DNA of 64,000 bases, taken from positions 1 to 64,000 of the forward strand of contig NZ_JAULRT010000062.1 of the NCBI RefSeq assembly GCF_030518215.1, given 5' to 3'. The notes beneath the pieces were generated by a model. It was given only the letters and a program-made list of their open reading frames with translations, was not told the origin of the DNA and made no database searches. Source of the stretch: Gilvimarinus algae. GTDB lineage: Bacteria > Pseudomonadota > Gammaproteobacteria > Pseudomonadales > Cellvibrionaceae. Position numbers and translations under genes: made by a program. Shown here in pieces: positions 1 to 7,935 of this stretch. Numbering within the stretch: position 1 is the stretch's first letter; each line of letters starts with the position of its first letter.

Positions 1-2
1 TG

Positions 3-107
3 GTGAATTGGGTAGACGATGTGCAGGAGGCACAAGTGTCGCGAGAGGCAGGACGCCGACAGCGACCACGCGTAGTGTGTCGGGATGATTGGCAGATTAT
101 GCATTAG
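3..107 (+). CDS. Possible C-terminal end of a protein cut by the window start
   Basis: One forward frame is open from the first bases and stops with TAG at 105-107, giving about 34 residues that end in RDDWQIMH. It lies just upstream of tRNA-Leu, where a chromosomal gene would be expected. A second frame is also open over most of this stretch and the start lies outside the window, so coding is only a guess. No family is recognisable. Confidence 0.25.
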   Translation: MNWVDDVQEAQVSREAGRRQRPRVVCRDDWQIMH

Positions 108-137
108 CAAATTCGATGTTTAGGCATCAACCCCTTT

Positions 138-222
138 GCCCAAGTGGTGGAATTGGTAGACACGCTATCTTGAGGGGGTAGTGGCGCAAGCCGTGCCGGT
201 TCAAGTCCGGCCTTGGGCACCA
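138..222 (+). tRNA. tRNA-Leu, anticodon GAG
   Basis: The 85-base sequence has a 7-base acceptor stem (GCCCAAG with CTTGGGC), an encoded CCA end, a D arm with GGTGGAATTGGTAGAC, a long variable arm typical of class II tRNAs, and a T arm with GGTTCAAGTCC. The anticodon loop TTGAGGG is closed by CTATC/GGTAG and reads GAG, so it decodes CUC leucine codons. An integrase gene follows directly, and its 3' end is the target of the integrative element: a decayed copy of this end lies near 7936-7955. Confidence 0.97.
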
Positions 223-288
223 ATCAGTAAACCGATATACTCCTATATCGTCTCAAAAGCCCCGCCAGTCGGGGCTTTTTTGTGTCTG
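201..288 (+). repeat. attL-like direct repeat at the tRNA-Leu 3' end
   Basis: This 88-base segment covers the last part of tRNA-Leu and the region behind it, including two hairpins. It recurs at 7936-8022 with about eleven differences and one gap. The position (tRNA 3' end, integrase next to it) fits the left attachment site of a P4-type element. The strongest block of identity is the second hairpin and the TTTTTTGTGTCTG that follows. Confidence 0.75.
255..281 (+). terminator. Rho-independent terminator after tRNA-Leu
   Basis: A 10-base stem (AAAAGCCCCG with CGGGGCTTTT), a 5-base loop and a run of six T. It would end the tRNA transcript. The same hairpin is repeated at 7990-8015 in the right attachment repeat. 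Confidence 0.85.
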
Positions 289-384
289 GCCTATCCGTAA
301 CCGTCCTATGTGCCCCCATTGTATCCGACTATAAGCGGGGGCATAATTGGGAATACATTCTCAGTGGTGGGGGCATTTTTCAAA

Positions 385-1632
385 ATGGCCGGTATCAACA
401 AACTCAGTGAAGCGGCGGTAAGGCAGGCAAAGCCAAAAGAGAAAACCTACAGGTTGGCCGATGGTGCCGGTATGTACCTGGAGGTCACCCCCACCGGCTC
501 AAGGTATTGGCGGCTGAAATACCGCTATGGTGGAAAAGAGAAGCGCCTAGCCCTTGGTGTTTACCCTAAAGTCACCTTAGCCAAAGCCCGCGAGAAAACC
601 CGCGAGGCCAAAGATATGCTAGAGGATGGTAAAGACCCCGGCGAAGCTAAGAAACAAGCCAAGCTCCAGCAACAGGCCGCCGTTGCAAATACCTTTGCCG
701 CCATTGGTGCTGAGTATGTAGAGAAGCGCAAAGCGGAAGGGGCCGCGCCGGTCACTGTAGAAAAGCTGGAATGGATACTTGATAAGAAATTATGCCCCCA
801 CATTGGGGGCACTCCTGTGCTTGAGTTAAAACCCGCCTCGCTACTGTCTGCATTGCGCCGCATTGAGGCGGACGGACTACATGAAACCGCACACAGAGCA
901 AAGCGAGTAGCAGGGCAGGTATTGCGCTATGCCGTTGCTACTGGTCGGGCTGATCGTGATGTATCGCAAGATTTAAAAGGTGCTTTGGTAGCAATGAAAG
1001 CTACACATCGGGCGGCAATTACTGACCCGAAAGAACTTGCCCCCTTGCTTGTCGCCATTGATGCTTACCCCGGCACAATGGAAGTAGCCACGGCTCTAAA
1101 ACTCACCCCCATGTTATTTCAAAGACCTGGCGAACTTCGCCACATGGAATGGTCGGAAATAGACTGGGAGCAAGAGCGTTGGGAAATACCTAAAGACAAA
1201 ATGAAGATGCGCCAGCCGCACATAGTCCCGTTACCTACTCAGGCGCTGGAGCTACTGAAGGCAATACAGCCGCTTACCGGCTCAGGCCGCTATGTGTTCC
1301 CCAGTGCGCGCCGTGGTGGTCGCCCGTTGTCAGAGGCGGGAGTGTTAACGGCGTTGCGTACTCTTGGGTATGACAAAGACAAAGTAACCCCACACGGCTT
1401 TAGGGCAACCGCTCGCACCTTGCTTGATGAAGTGCTGGGCTTTCGCGTTGACTATATCGAGCAACAATTAGCCCACGCTGTGAAGGATGCAAACGGCAGG
1501 GCGTACAACCGCACCAAATACTTATCAGAGCGTAAGGCCATGATGCAAAGCTGGGCTGATTATCTGGACACACTGAGGGCGGAAATATTGACCCCTTCAG
1601 TGGTTACGGCTGACTTTCGCAAGGCCAACTAA
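385..1632 (+). CDS. Tyrosine site-specific integrase, P4 type
   Basis: Tyrosine recombinase that would catalyse insertion and excision at the tRNA-Leu site. The N-terminal 80 or so residues form the Arm DNA-binding domain of P4-type integrases (ADGAGMYLEV, then YRYGGKEKRLALGVYP). The C-terminal half is the catalytic domain: an arginine in FQRPGELRHMEW, HGFR for the HxxR motif, a histidine in QLAHAV and the nucleophilic tyrosine in AYNRTKYL. I start at the ATG at 385 because MAGINKLSE is the usual beginning of this family; an in-frame ATG at 310 would add 25 residues without family character. Length (415 residues) is normal. It is transcribed away from the tRNA, as is usual for islands of this kind. 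Confidence 0.93.
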   Translation: MAGINKLSEAAVRQAKPKEKTYRLADGAGMYLEVTPTGSRYWRLKYRYGGKEKRLALGVYPKVTLAKAREKTREAKDMLEDGKDPGEAKKQAKLQQQAAVANTFAAIGAEYVEKRKAEGAAPVTVEKLEWILDKKLCPHIGGTPVLELKPASLLSALRRIEADGLHETAHRAKRVAGQVLRYAVATGRADRDVSQDLKGALVAMKATHRAAITDPKELAPLLVAIDAYPGTMEVATALKLTPMLFQRPGELRHMEWSEIDWEQERWEIPKDKMKMRQPHIVPLPTQALELLKAIQPLTGSGRYVFPSARRGGRPLSEAGVLTALRTLGYDKDKVTPHGFRATARTLLDEVLGFRVDYIEQQLAHAVKDANGRAYNRTKYLSERKAMMQSWADYLDTLRAEILTPSVVTADFRKAN

Positions 1633-1922
1633 GTAATAGGCCATTACTCTACCCCTACTTTTTCCGTGTGACACTGAAGACAGTGAAGACACCGGACACA
1701 TAAGGGCACCGCTGGATCGTATGGGCTTGTCCTCAGAGTGTCACAGGTGGCACTATTTGAGTGAAGACACTGAAGACAAAAGTGGGCTTTTTCGGTTCAA
1801 TGAGACGTATTTGCAATAAAAATTCCCGTTTGCGATTTGCCAAGGCTAGGGTAGCTCCTGAAAATGCGCACACCCGGCGCACCGCCTTGGTAACCTTTTA
1901 CCGGGTATCGTAGGGGTACGGT
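1633..1922. other. Intergenic region carrying iterons
   Basis: A 290-base gap between the integrase and the next gene. Its notable content is four copies of the octamer (C/G)TGAAGAC in two pairs (1674-1690 and 1761-1777). The rest shows no convincing gene. Confidence 0.6.
1664..1782 (+). repeat. Left iteron cluster, (C/G)TGAAGAC
   Basis: CTGAAGAC at 1674 and GTGAAGAC at 1683 form one pair with a 9-base period; GTGAAGAC at 1761 and CTGAAGAC at 1770 form another with the same period. The 28 bases at 1664-1691 occur as a perfect reverse complement at 7462-7489 near the other end of the element. Paired iterons on either side of a primase-helicase gene suggest origin or cis-acting replication sites, as in P4 ori and crr; this is inference. 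Confidence 0.7.
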
Positions 1923-2648
1923 ATGGTAGATACTTTTTACAGGCGGAAAATTCTCCCGAGGCCCGGCAAAAGAGAAAAAGAATATGAAGGACTCCATGCC
2001 GTTCGTGTTTTCTCAATTGATAAGCTCGAAGACTTTGATAAGTTTGGCGACTATGAATCACCTGAAAACTACCTTGTTCGTTCTGCTGTTGCGGCTGAAA
2101 AATGCCTTGATGAAGCAGGCTATAAGCCCTCCGCTTACCGCTATTTCTATGATGATGGGACTAGCTCATTTGTCACTTCAAACACGCACACCGTACACAA
2201 GAGAGTGTTAGCTCGTTTTCCGGTGTATAACCAAATAAAGACAGCGCTGGCAAAAACCGGTCTGTCTCCAGAATATTTGTCTGATTCGTTGCTCTGTAGC
2301 TGTTGGCGAGCCTTTAGCTTGCTTCAGGCTGGCAAATTTTATGAAGCGTTAGAGCACTGTATGCGTGTTGTCGATGCTCACCATCGTTTGGCTTTTACAT
2401 CGTTTGAAAGGGACTTAAATAAAGCAAGAGGGCAAGAAGGGGCGGCTAGTAACGGAGGTAAAGAGCGTGCGGCGCAGTACCCTAGTTATGAAGAAATACA
2501 GGAATGGATAGATAACAAATGCGAAGAAAGCCCCCAGCTTCTCTATAGCAGGGTTTGCCAGCTTGCAGAAGCTCACTTTTCCGCCGGGGGTAAGCGTTGT
2601 CAAAACTGGAAAACCATAAGGAAAAATACCGTTAACCCTAAAAAATAG
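1923..2648 (+). CDS. Unknown protein of the integrative element
   Basis: A 241-residue soluble protein with no recognised family. It has no signal peptide or membrane helix. The N-terminal part is basic and charged (RRKILPRPGKREKE) and the middle holds several Cys and His residues (LLCSCWRAF, EHCMRVVDAHH), which could be structural or metal-binding. The ATG at 1923 is preceded by a purine-rich TAGGGG. It lies between the integrase and alpA in the same direction, a slot that often carries accessory genes in P4-like elements, but nothing here supports a specific job. Confidence 0.7.
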   Translation: MVDTFYRRKILPRPGKREKEYEGLHAVRVFSIDKLEDFDKFGDYESPENYLVRSAVAAEKCLDEAGYKPSAYRYFYDDGTSSFVTSNTHTVHKRVLARFPVYNQIKTALAKTGLSPEYLSDSLLCSCWRAFSLLQAGKFYEALEHCMRVVDAHHRLAFTSFERDLNKARGQEGAASNGGKERAAQYPSYEEIQEWIDNKCEESPQLLYSRVCQLAEAHFSAGGKRCQNWKTIRKNTVNPKK

Positions 2649-2729
2649 TGGCATGTGCTAGCCACTTCCCACTTGTAGCCCCTCCAAAATCATCATGCGA
2701 CTTATAAACACAGCATGAGGATTTACAAA

Positions 2730-2972
2730 ATGGCTACCACAACCCAACCAACAGAACGCGCTTTCAATACTCCCACCCCCATAGGCGAAACACTCCACCG
2801 CGTTGATGATGCAAGCGCCCGGTTTGGCGTGTCGCGTTCAACCTGGTGGCGTTGGGTTCAAGAGGGTTATGCGCCCAAACCGTTCCGACCATCGCCCGGC
2901 GTTACCGTTTGGCGCTCTTCTGACCTTGATGCCTTTATGGCAAAAATAATTGCAGCGGGGGCCGAAAAATGA
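2730..2972 (+). CDS. AlpA-family DNA-binding regulator / excisionase
   Basis: An 80-residue protein with a MerR/AlpA-type winged helix-turn-helix: VDDASARFGVSRSTWWRWV, then a basic wing and WRSSDLDAFM. AlpA proteins of P4-like islands activate the integrase or help excision. I start at the ATG at 2730, which has GAGG nine bases upstream; an ATG at 2715 would add five residues. Its stop overlaps the next start (ATGA at 2969), so the two genes are translationally coupled. The position just upstream of the primase gene is usual for such elements. Confidence 0.88.
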   Translation: MATTTQPTERAFNTPTPIGETLHRVDDASARFGVSRSTWWRWVQEGYAPKPFRPSPGVTVWRSSDLDAFMAKIIAAGAEK

Positions 2973-3253
2973 CCGCCCGACTTGCCCCCATATTGTCAGA
3001 CTTAGATGTAAGCAGATCGGCGCAGCCGGTTACTATTGAAGAGTTGGCGCACCGCCAATTAAATAAAACCGAACCTAGACTTTTTGCAGAGCTTAACAAC
3101 GCTGTTAACACCTACCCCTATACCGTCATATTGGAGTGGCCGGGTTCCGTTGTTTGTATCGCCAGTCGCCATAATTTTGATATTTCAGGCCTACCACCGG
3201 GCGTCATTGTTGGCGCGCATCACTGCGGAAAAATAGTGTACGTGTGGGAGTAA
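2969..3253 (+). CDS. Small unknown protein coupled to alpA
   Basis: A 94-residue protein starting in the ATGA overlap with the AlpA gene and ending 65 bases before the primase gene. It has no membrane segment or recognised motif. The C-terminal half (PYTVILEWPGSVVCIASRHNFDISGLPPG) looks like a compact beta-rich fold. The tight coupling supports a real gene, perhaps part of the replication or regulatory module, but no function can be assigned. Confidence 0.65.
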   Translation: MTARLAPILSDLDVSRSAQPVTIEELAHRQLNKTEPRLFAELNNAVNTYPYTVILEWPGSVVCIASRHNFDISGLPPGVIVGAHHCGKIVYVWE

Positions 3254-3317
3254 TTCGCGTGATTTCGCGCCCTGATTGCCATAGCAAGGGGCCGGGAGTT
3301 TTGAGGTATTAAATATT

Positions 3318-6188
3318 ATGGGAAAACTTAATTTTGAGGCGGTAGCGGCGGCGGCTCTTAATAGCGCTGAGGCGGTGTGTAGTCGCTGGGCACCGGACGG
3401 TAAAAGGCAAGGCCATGAATGGGTAGCTATTAATAGGGCGCGGGCCGATAGTAGCGCCCGTAGCTTCAGTATTAACCTAAATACAGGGGTATGGGCTGAC
3501 TTTGCCACCGATGATAAAGGCGGCGATTTAATCGCCTTGGTGGCTTACCTAGATGGTGTTGCAATGGGCGAAGCGTGCAAGCGGTTGGCCGCGTACCTGG
3601 GTATGGAAGCTGGTGACACCAGTACACCCCCGCCAGTGAAAAGCAAACCGAAAATGCCGGCTTTTGAGCCTGTGTATCCACCACCGGCAAGCGCTGCCAA
3701 AAGTTGCCCGGTAAACCACTACAAATTGGGCAAGGCCTCACGCTATTGGGATTATTTCAGCGAGTCCGGGGGCTTGTTAATGCGTGTGGCACGGTTTGAC
3801 CGTATCGGCACCAATGGCGAGCGCAAAAAGGAATACAGACCCGCCAATTTTGGCAAAAAAAACGGCTATACCAAGTGGCATTGGCTCCAGTTGCCAGACA
3901 ACCGCCCGCTTTATGGGCTGGAATTATTGGGCCGGTTTGATGCGTCCGCTCCTGTAGTGTTGGTAGAAGGTGAAAAGGCCGCCGATGCCGCCCGCGTGTT
4001 GCTCCCTGATCGGCTTTGTATGACGTGGAGCGGTGGCAGTAAGGCCATAGGGAAAACGGATTTTAAGCCGCTTGCAGGGCGTACGGTGTGGTACTGGCCT
4101 GATAATGATGAAGCGGGGGCCGCAAGTGTTGGCACCTTGCAGGCGGCGTTAATGGCGGCGGGTGTGACTGGCTTTGCTGTGGTTAACCTGGCGAACTTTG
4201 GCCCGGAATGGCCAGAGAAGGCAGACGCGGCGGACGCGCTAGAGCTGGGCTATACGGCAGAGCAACTGAGCACCCTGATTGCTGATAATCGTTTGTTGGT
4301 TGCGGATGGGGGTGATAGCACCCCCAGTGCCCCAAACACGCCAGAGCTGCAAACGGGGGCCGCTCCTGAGCCTTCAGGTAGTGCCGCGCCTTTTGGCTAT
4401 ACGGTAGACGATGGCGGCGTGTATTTTTTCGATGCCAAGGCCGAAAAAAAGCGGCGTATCTGTGCTCGTCTTGATGTATTGGCCTTGTCGCGTGATGGTC
4501 ACGGCACCGGACGCAACTGGGGTAAGTTAGTGTGCTTTTGCGACTATGACGGCGTAGAAAAACATTGGAATATTCCCATGCGCTTATTTGCCACAGAGGG
4601 CGGGGCGGAAGTGGTGCGCGGTTTATTTGATCGCGGCCTAGATATTGATAGCCACCGCGAAGCTAAGCGCAAATTATTAGAGTATTTACAGGGCGGTGAT
4701 ATTCAAAACCGCGTTGCCCTCGCCTATAAAATGGGTTGGCATAAGGGCGTTTTTGTGTTGCCAGAGCGCACCATAGGTGAGAGCAAAGACCCGGTAATGT
4801 ATTACTCAGAAGGTGAGCCGCTTTGCAAGCTGTCACCGTCTGGCACCTTGGAGCAATGGCGGGATAATGTGGCGAAGTATTGCGCCGGTAACCCGCTTGC
4901 AGTGTTTGCTGTATCGGCGGCGTTCTCTTCGCCCCTAGTGGAGCTGTTGGGTTATGAGACTATGGGTTTTCACTTTTACGGTGATTCGTCTTGGGGTAAG
5001 TCCACGCTGTTGAACGTGGCTTGCTCGGTCTACGGTAAACCCGACGATTACAAGTGTACCTGGCGTAGCACTGACAATGCGCTAGAGGCGCAAGCGGCGG
5101 CACACTCCGATTTGTTGCTGGCCTTAGATGAAATTAACCAAGTTGACCCGCGCATTATTGGTGATGTGGTGTATATGTTGGGCAACGGGCAAGGCAAACA
5201 CCGGGCGAATGATCGCGGGCAGGCTGGCAATAATCAGCACCGCTGGCGTTTAACGTTTCTAAGTAACGGTGAGAAGACGTTAGAGCAATATTTAATGGAA
5301 AGCGGCAAGGCGCAAACGGGCGGTATGGAGATGCGTTTTATAGGCTTACGCTCTACCTTTAAGGAATCCGAAAGCGACCGCAAAAAATACGGTGTTTTTG
5401 ATACTGTCCACGGCTTTGAGGGTGGTGCTGCGTTGTCGGAATACTTACGTGAGGCTATGGCAAAGTATCACGGCACGGCCTTCCCGGCCTTCCTGGAGGC
5501 GTTATTGTCTGCTGTTGCGGGTGATAAGCGGGCGGCATTTTGTGAGCGATTAATTGCAAAAATATCGCGGTTCAAGCAATCGCACCTTAGCGTCAATGCA
5601 GGTGGCCAAGTAGCAAGGGCGGCTGCTAAGTTTGCGCTAGTGGGTGCGGCTGGCGAGTTGGCAACGGCGGGCGGTCTTACAGGTTGGGAAAAAGGCGAAG
5701 CTATGCGCGCTGCTGATGCGTGTTATCTGTCTTGGCTTGCTGCCCGTGGGGGTGAAGGAAACCTTGAAGATAAGCAAATGCTTGAGCAGGTACGTTCACA
5801 TCTTACCAAGTACAGTGAAAGCCGGTTTAAACGCTGGGATAGCGACAACGAACAAGACGCGGTGATTGATGGGCATGTGCCGCAAACTGGTGAGATATGG
5901 GGGTACAGGCGTGAAGAGGTGGACAAAGACCACTTGGACGGTGACGCCTCAGACGTTGTTTATTACATTTACCCAACAGCGTTTGATAAAGAGCTTTGCA
6001 AGGGTTGGGACGCTAACCGGGTGGCGCGCTTGCTGCGTGATCGTGAGGCGCTTGTATTAACTGATGGTGATAATAAGGCCGGGCGGTTAAAAACTCAGGT
6101 GCGGCTACCGAGGGCGGGCAGGTCGCGTGTGTGGGTGTATAGAGTCAGAAATTCAGCGTTATTTGCAGATGATACAGGGGCGGCGTAA
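3318..6188 (+). CDS. Toprim/DUF927 primase-helicase of the element
   Basis: A 956-residue replication protein comparable in role to P4 alpha. Residues 1-95 resemble a primase N-terminal region, though no classic zinc-finger cysteine set is evident. Residues about 205-300 form a Toprim domain with EGEK (217-220) and PDNDEAG (261-267), the metal-binding acidic residues. From about 370 onward comes a DUF927-type helicase with a Walker A motif GDSSWGKST near 555 and Walker B LLLALDEIN near 600. A long C-terminal extension follows and may bind DNA. It would unwind and prime the element's own replication, possibly acting on the iterons at both ends. No frameshift or missing ATPase residue is seen. 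Confidence 0.9.
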   Translation: MGKLNFEAVAAAALNSAEAVCSRWAPDGKRQGHEWVAINRARADSSARSFSINLNTGVWADFATDDKGGDLIALVAYLDGVAMGEACKRLAAYLGMEAGDTSTPPPVKSKPKMPAFEPVYPPPASAAKSCPVNHYKLGKASRYWDYFSESGGLLMRVARFDRIGTNGERKKEYRPANFGKKNGYTKWHWLQLPDNRPLYGLELLGRFDASAPVVLVEGEKAADAARVLLPDRLCMTWSGGSKAIGKTDFKPLAGRTVWYWPDNDEAGAASVGTLQAALMAAGVTGFAVVNLANFGPEWPEKADAADALELGYTAEQLSTLIADNRLLVADGGDSTPSAPNTPELQTGAAPEPSGSAAPFGYTVDDGGVYFFDAKAEKKRRICARLDVLALSRDGHGTGRNWGKLVCFCDYDGVEKHWNIPMRLFATEGGAEVVRGLFDRGLDIDSHREAKRKLLEYLQGGDIQNRVALAYKMGWHKGVFVLPERTIGESKDPVMYYSEGEPLCKLSPSGTLEQWRDNVAKYCAGNPLAVFAVSAAFSSPLVELLGYETMGFHFYGDSSWGKSTLLNVACSVYGKPDDYKCTWRSTDNALEAQAAAHSDLLLALDEINQVDPRIIGDVVYMLGNGQGKHRANDRGQAGNNQHRWRLTFLSNGEKTLEQYLMESGKAQTGGMEMRFIGLRSTFKESESDRKKYGVFDTVHGFEGGAALSEYLREAMAKYHGTAFPAFLEALLSAVAGDKRAAFCERLIAKISRFKQSHLSVNAGGQVARAAAKFALVGAAGELATAGGLTGWEKGEAMRAADACYLSWLAARGGEGNLEDKQMLEQVRSHLTKYSESRFKRWDSDNEQDAVIDGHVPQTGEIWGYRREEVDKDHLDGDASDVVYYIYPTAFDKELCKGWDANRVARLLRDREALVLTDGDNKAGRLKTQVRLPRAGRSRVWVYRVRNSALFADDTGAA

Positions 6189-6205
6189 TTGCCGCCCTAG
6201 TGATT

Positions 6206-6439
6206 TTAATGAACCCAAATTATTGCCATATTCTCACCGTACTTTTTCTGTAAAAGTTTCAGTAATCTATGTGCATGGCTGCGTCTATTGAGGCGGGGCG
6301 AACGCCTCTCTTTTAAACGGTAGCTTCCCGGATGCCAATGCACGGTAAACAGATGCCCCTCGGGTGCAACAGGTGCCTGCATTGCATGGCGGTGCATATC
6401 ATAATCTTTAGACTTTTCTTTTTTCACTGTTCGATTCAT
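6206..6439 (-). CDS. Small basic unknown protein
   Basis: A 77-residue protein, strongly basic, with a cluster of Arg and His (RLKERRSPRLNRRSHAHRLL). The start is supported by an AGGAG ribosome-binding site about ten bases upstream. It lies 18 bases downstream of the next unknown gene on the same strand and converges with the primase gene. The charge suggests nucleic-acid binding, but there is no recognisable domain. Confidence 0.55.
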   Translation of the reverse strand: MNRTVKKEKSKDYDMHRHAMQAPVAPEGHLFTVHWHPGSYRLKERRSPRLNRRSHAHRLLKLLQKKYGENMAIIWVH

Positions 6440-6457
6440 GGCTTAGTGCTCCTATGG

Positions 6458-7030
6458 TTAGGCGTAACAAGTGCTTGCGGTTTTGATGAAGGGTTTTGTG
6501 AATGCCTGCGCCAGTAATGCGCGGGCAGTTTGGGCGGTGCGGTAGTCGCTAAAGTATGCCTCAACGGCCAATTGGTCGCGTAACTTAGTGTTGCGGCTTA
6601 GGCGTTCATCTACGCACACGGTGTACACCACACGCGGGCGGCTGGTGTTGTCGAAGCTGATTAACCTGGCTGCCTTCACTCTGGCCCATGCTTGGCGCAT
6701 AGCATGAGCAATAAACGCTTTGGCGGGGTAGCCGTAGCGCTTGGCGGCACGGCGGGCTGTGTGCCATGCGTCAACCATAACGGCGCGGGCGGTGGCGTTG
6801 GTGCGGGCAGGCTTGGTAACGGTTGGCTCTTCACCACCTGACCATACAAAGGCGCAATAGGCCTTATACAGTGCGGCTAGTTTGGGGGCTTTGTCCGCTA
6901 TGGCTTTCAGCCGTTGGGCATTGTCCCGGCCTTTGTAATAGCTAGGGCCACTGCTGTATTCGTATGTCCAGTCATGTGCCTTCAGTTGCTCTAAATAGTT
7001 GGCCAGCTCTGCGTAAGTCACTGTGTTCAT
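6458..7030 (-). CDS. Unknown protein, divergent from the XRE regulator
   Basis: A 190-residue soluble protein with no recognised family. It is rich in Ala, Arg and Tyr (YKAYCAFVW, HTARRAAKRYGYPAKAFIAHAMRQAWARVKAA) and probably mostly helical. It is transcribed away from the XRE regulator gene; the shared 111-base spacer holds several operator-like repeats, so its expression is probably controlled by that regulator. It forms a likely two-gene unit with the small basic gene downstream. This divergent slot often carries accessory or immunity genes in satellites, but I cannot name a function. Confidence 0.65.
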   Translation of the reverse strand: MNTVTYAELANYLEQLKAHDWTYEYSSGPSYYKGRDNAQRLKAIADKAPKLAALYKAYCAFVWSGGEEPTVTKPARTNATARAVMVDAWHTARRAAKRYGYPAKAFIAHAMRQAWARVKAARLISFDNTSRPRVVYTVCVDERLSRNTKLRDQLAVEAYFSDYRTAQTARALLAQAFTKPFIKTASTCYA

Positions 7031-7050
7031 TTTCGCCCCGCCTTGTTTTT

Positions 7051-7130
7051 GTAACCGTTAACCGTAATAATATTACGCTTAAGCGTCATTATCAATACAT
7101 TATTACGCTAAACGGTAAAAAAATTACGGT
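7051..7130. promoter_or_regulatory. Operator-like repeat array between divergent genes
   Basis: The spacer holds a perfect palindrome ACGCTTAAGCGT (7075-7086), an imperfect one TTACGCTAAACGGTAA (7103-7118), and related half-sites GTAACCGTTAACCGTAA (7051-7067) and TTACGGT (7124-7130). The common half-site is close to TTACG(C/G)T. The arrangement, in front of an XRE gene and a divergent operon, fits binding sites for that regulator. Confidence 0.6.
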
Positions 7131-7141
7131 ATGGTGAAGTT

Positions 7142-7357
7142 ATGACAAGTGCACAATGTAGGATGGCCCGCGCCGGTCTTGGGTGGTCGGGTAAAGAATT
7201 GTCGGAGCTGGCAGGTGTTAGGACGGCGACAATAAGCGCGTTTGAAAAGGGTGGGGCTGCGTTAACCACCACAGTGGATAAGCTAAAACAGGCGCTAATT
7301 AGCACAGGCCGTGTGACATTTGATGGTGAGCACACTGTGACGGTAAAGCCTGAATAG
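7142..7357 (+). CDS. XRE-family helix-turn-helix regulator
   Basis: A 71-residue protein that is almost entirely a lambda-repressor-like HTH: QCRMARAGLGWSGKELSELAGVRTATISAFEKG. Such small regulators control the lysogeny/replication switch or accessory genes of mobile elements. The ATG at 7142 has GGTGAAG just upstream. It reads away from the unknown operon 7030-6206 across a spacer full of palindromic repeats, which suggests auto-regulation and control of that operon. Confidence 0.85.
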   Translation: MTSAQCRMARAGLGWSGKELSELAGVRTATISAFEKGGAALTTTVDKLKQALISTGRVTFDGEHTVTVKPE

Positions 7358-7370
7358 GCTGCTGTGTCTC

Positions 7371-7502
7371 TTTTTGTCTTCAGTGTCTTCAGTCGTCACA
7401 GGCTTACTGATGACCAATGATGACAGCTCCATGCAATCCAATAGAGTGCAATACGGTTTGCTGTCTTCACTGTCTTCAGTGTCACACGGCAAAACTGAAG
7501 AC
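7371..7502 (-). repeat. Right iteron cluster, inverted relative to the left one
   Basis: GTCTTCAG at 7376 and 7385, GTCTTCAC at 7463 and GTCTTCAG at 7472 are the reverse complement of the left-side octamer and again come in pairs with a 9-base period. One extra direct copy, CTGAAGAC, sits at 7495. Bases 7462-7489 are the exact reverse complement of 1664-1691. Confidence 0.7.
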
Positions 7503-7797
7503 CCTAGCCCCCGACCCCCTACGGTGCCACTACGGCGCGGCAATCACAGGGCAAATAAGGGTAATGCTTACAGGTTATTGGGGGTGATGCTTTTGTTAGG
7601 TAGGGGGTACATTGAAACCTTGGGGGGTTGTGCCCGGACACCGCGCCCTCAGGCACTTTTTTACGCGGCAGGAATTAAATAGAAAAACACCCACTTGCTG
7701 ATAGGGGGGGTAGTTTGTGTTTTGTGATCCGTTAGAAACCTAGACCGCGCCCAATCTCATTCGTAGAAAATTTCCCCTTTAACGGATTTGGTTAAGT

Positions 7798-7884
7798 ATG
7801 TCGTTTAGCGTCCTGTATGCTTGGTTAATAACCCTTGTAATAGGGGGTATCGCGTTGGTTTTGGGGGCATTATTGGGGGCATAA
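7798..7884 (+). CDS. Possible 28-residue membrane peptide
   Basis: A short ATG-started frame encodes MSFSVLYAWLITLV followed by IGGIALVLGALLGA, a single hydrophobic helix of the right length to cross a membrane, with glycine spacing. The upstream GGTTAAG is a weak ribosome-binding site. It lies between the right iterons and the attachment repeat. Short hydrophobic frames can occur by chance, so this is only a candidate; a small toxin or phage-type membrane peptide would fit. Confidence 0.3.
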   Translation: MSFSVLYAWLITLVIGGIALVLGALLGA

Positions 7885-7935
7885 AATATTTAAAATCTTT
7901 TTGATTACCGTATTTACTGGCCTTGCGGTGGCTTA

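Noticed and set aside
1-30. Sequence resembling a tRNA-Leu D arm (TGGTGAATTGGGTAGAC)
   Set aside because: No matching T arm, anticodon stem or CCA end follows, so it is not a second tRNA; an open frame through it is equally likely.
7374-7682. 102-codon forward open frame
   Set aside because: It runs through the iteron cluster, its sequence is low-complexity repeat translation, and it has no ribosome site or family character.
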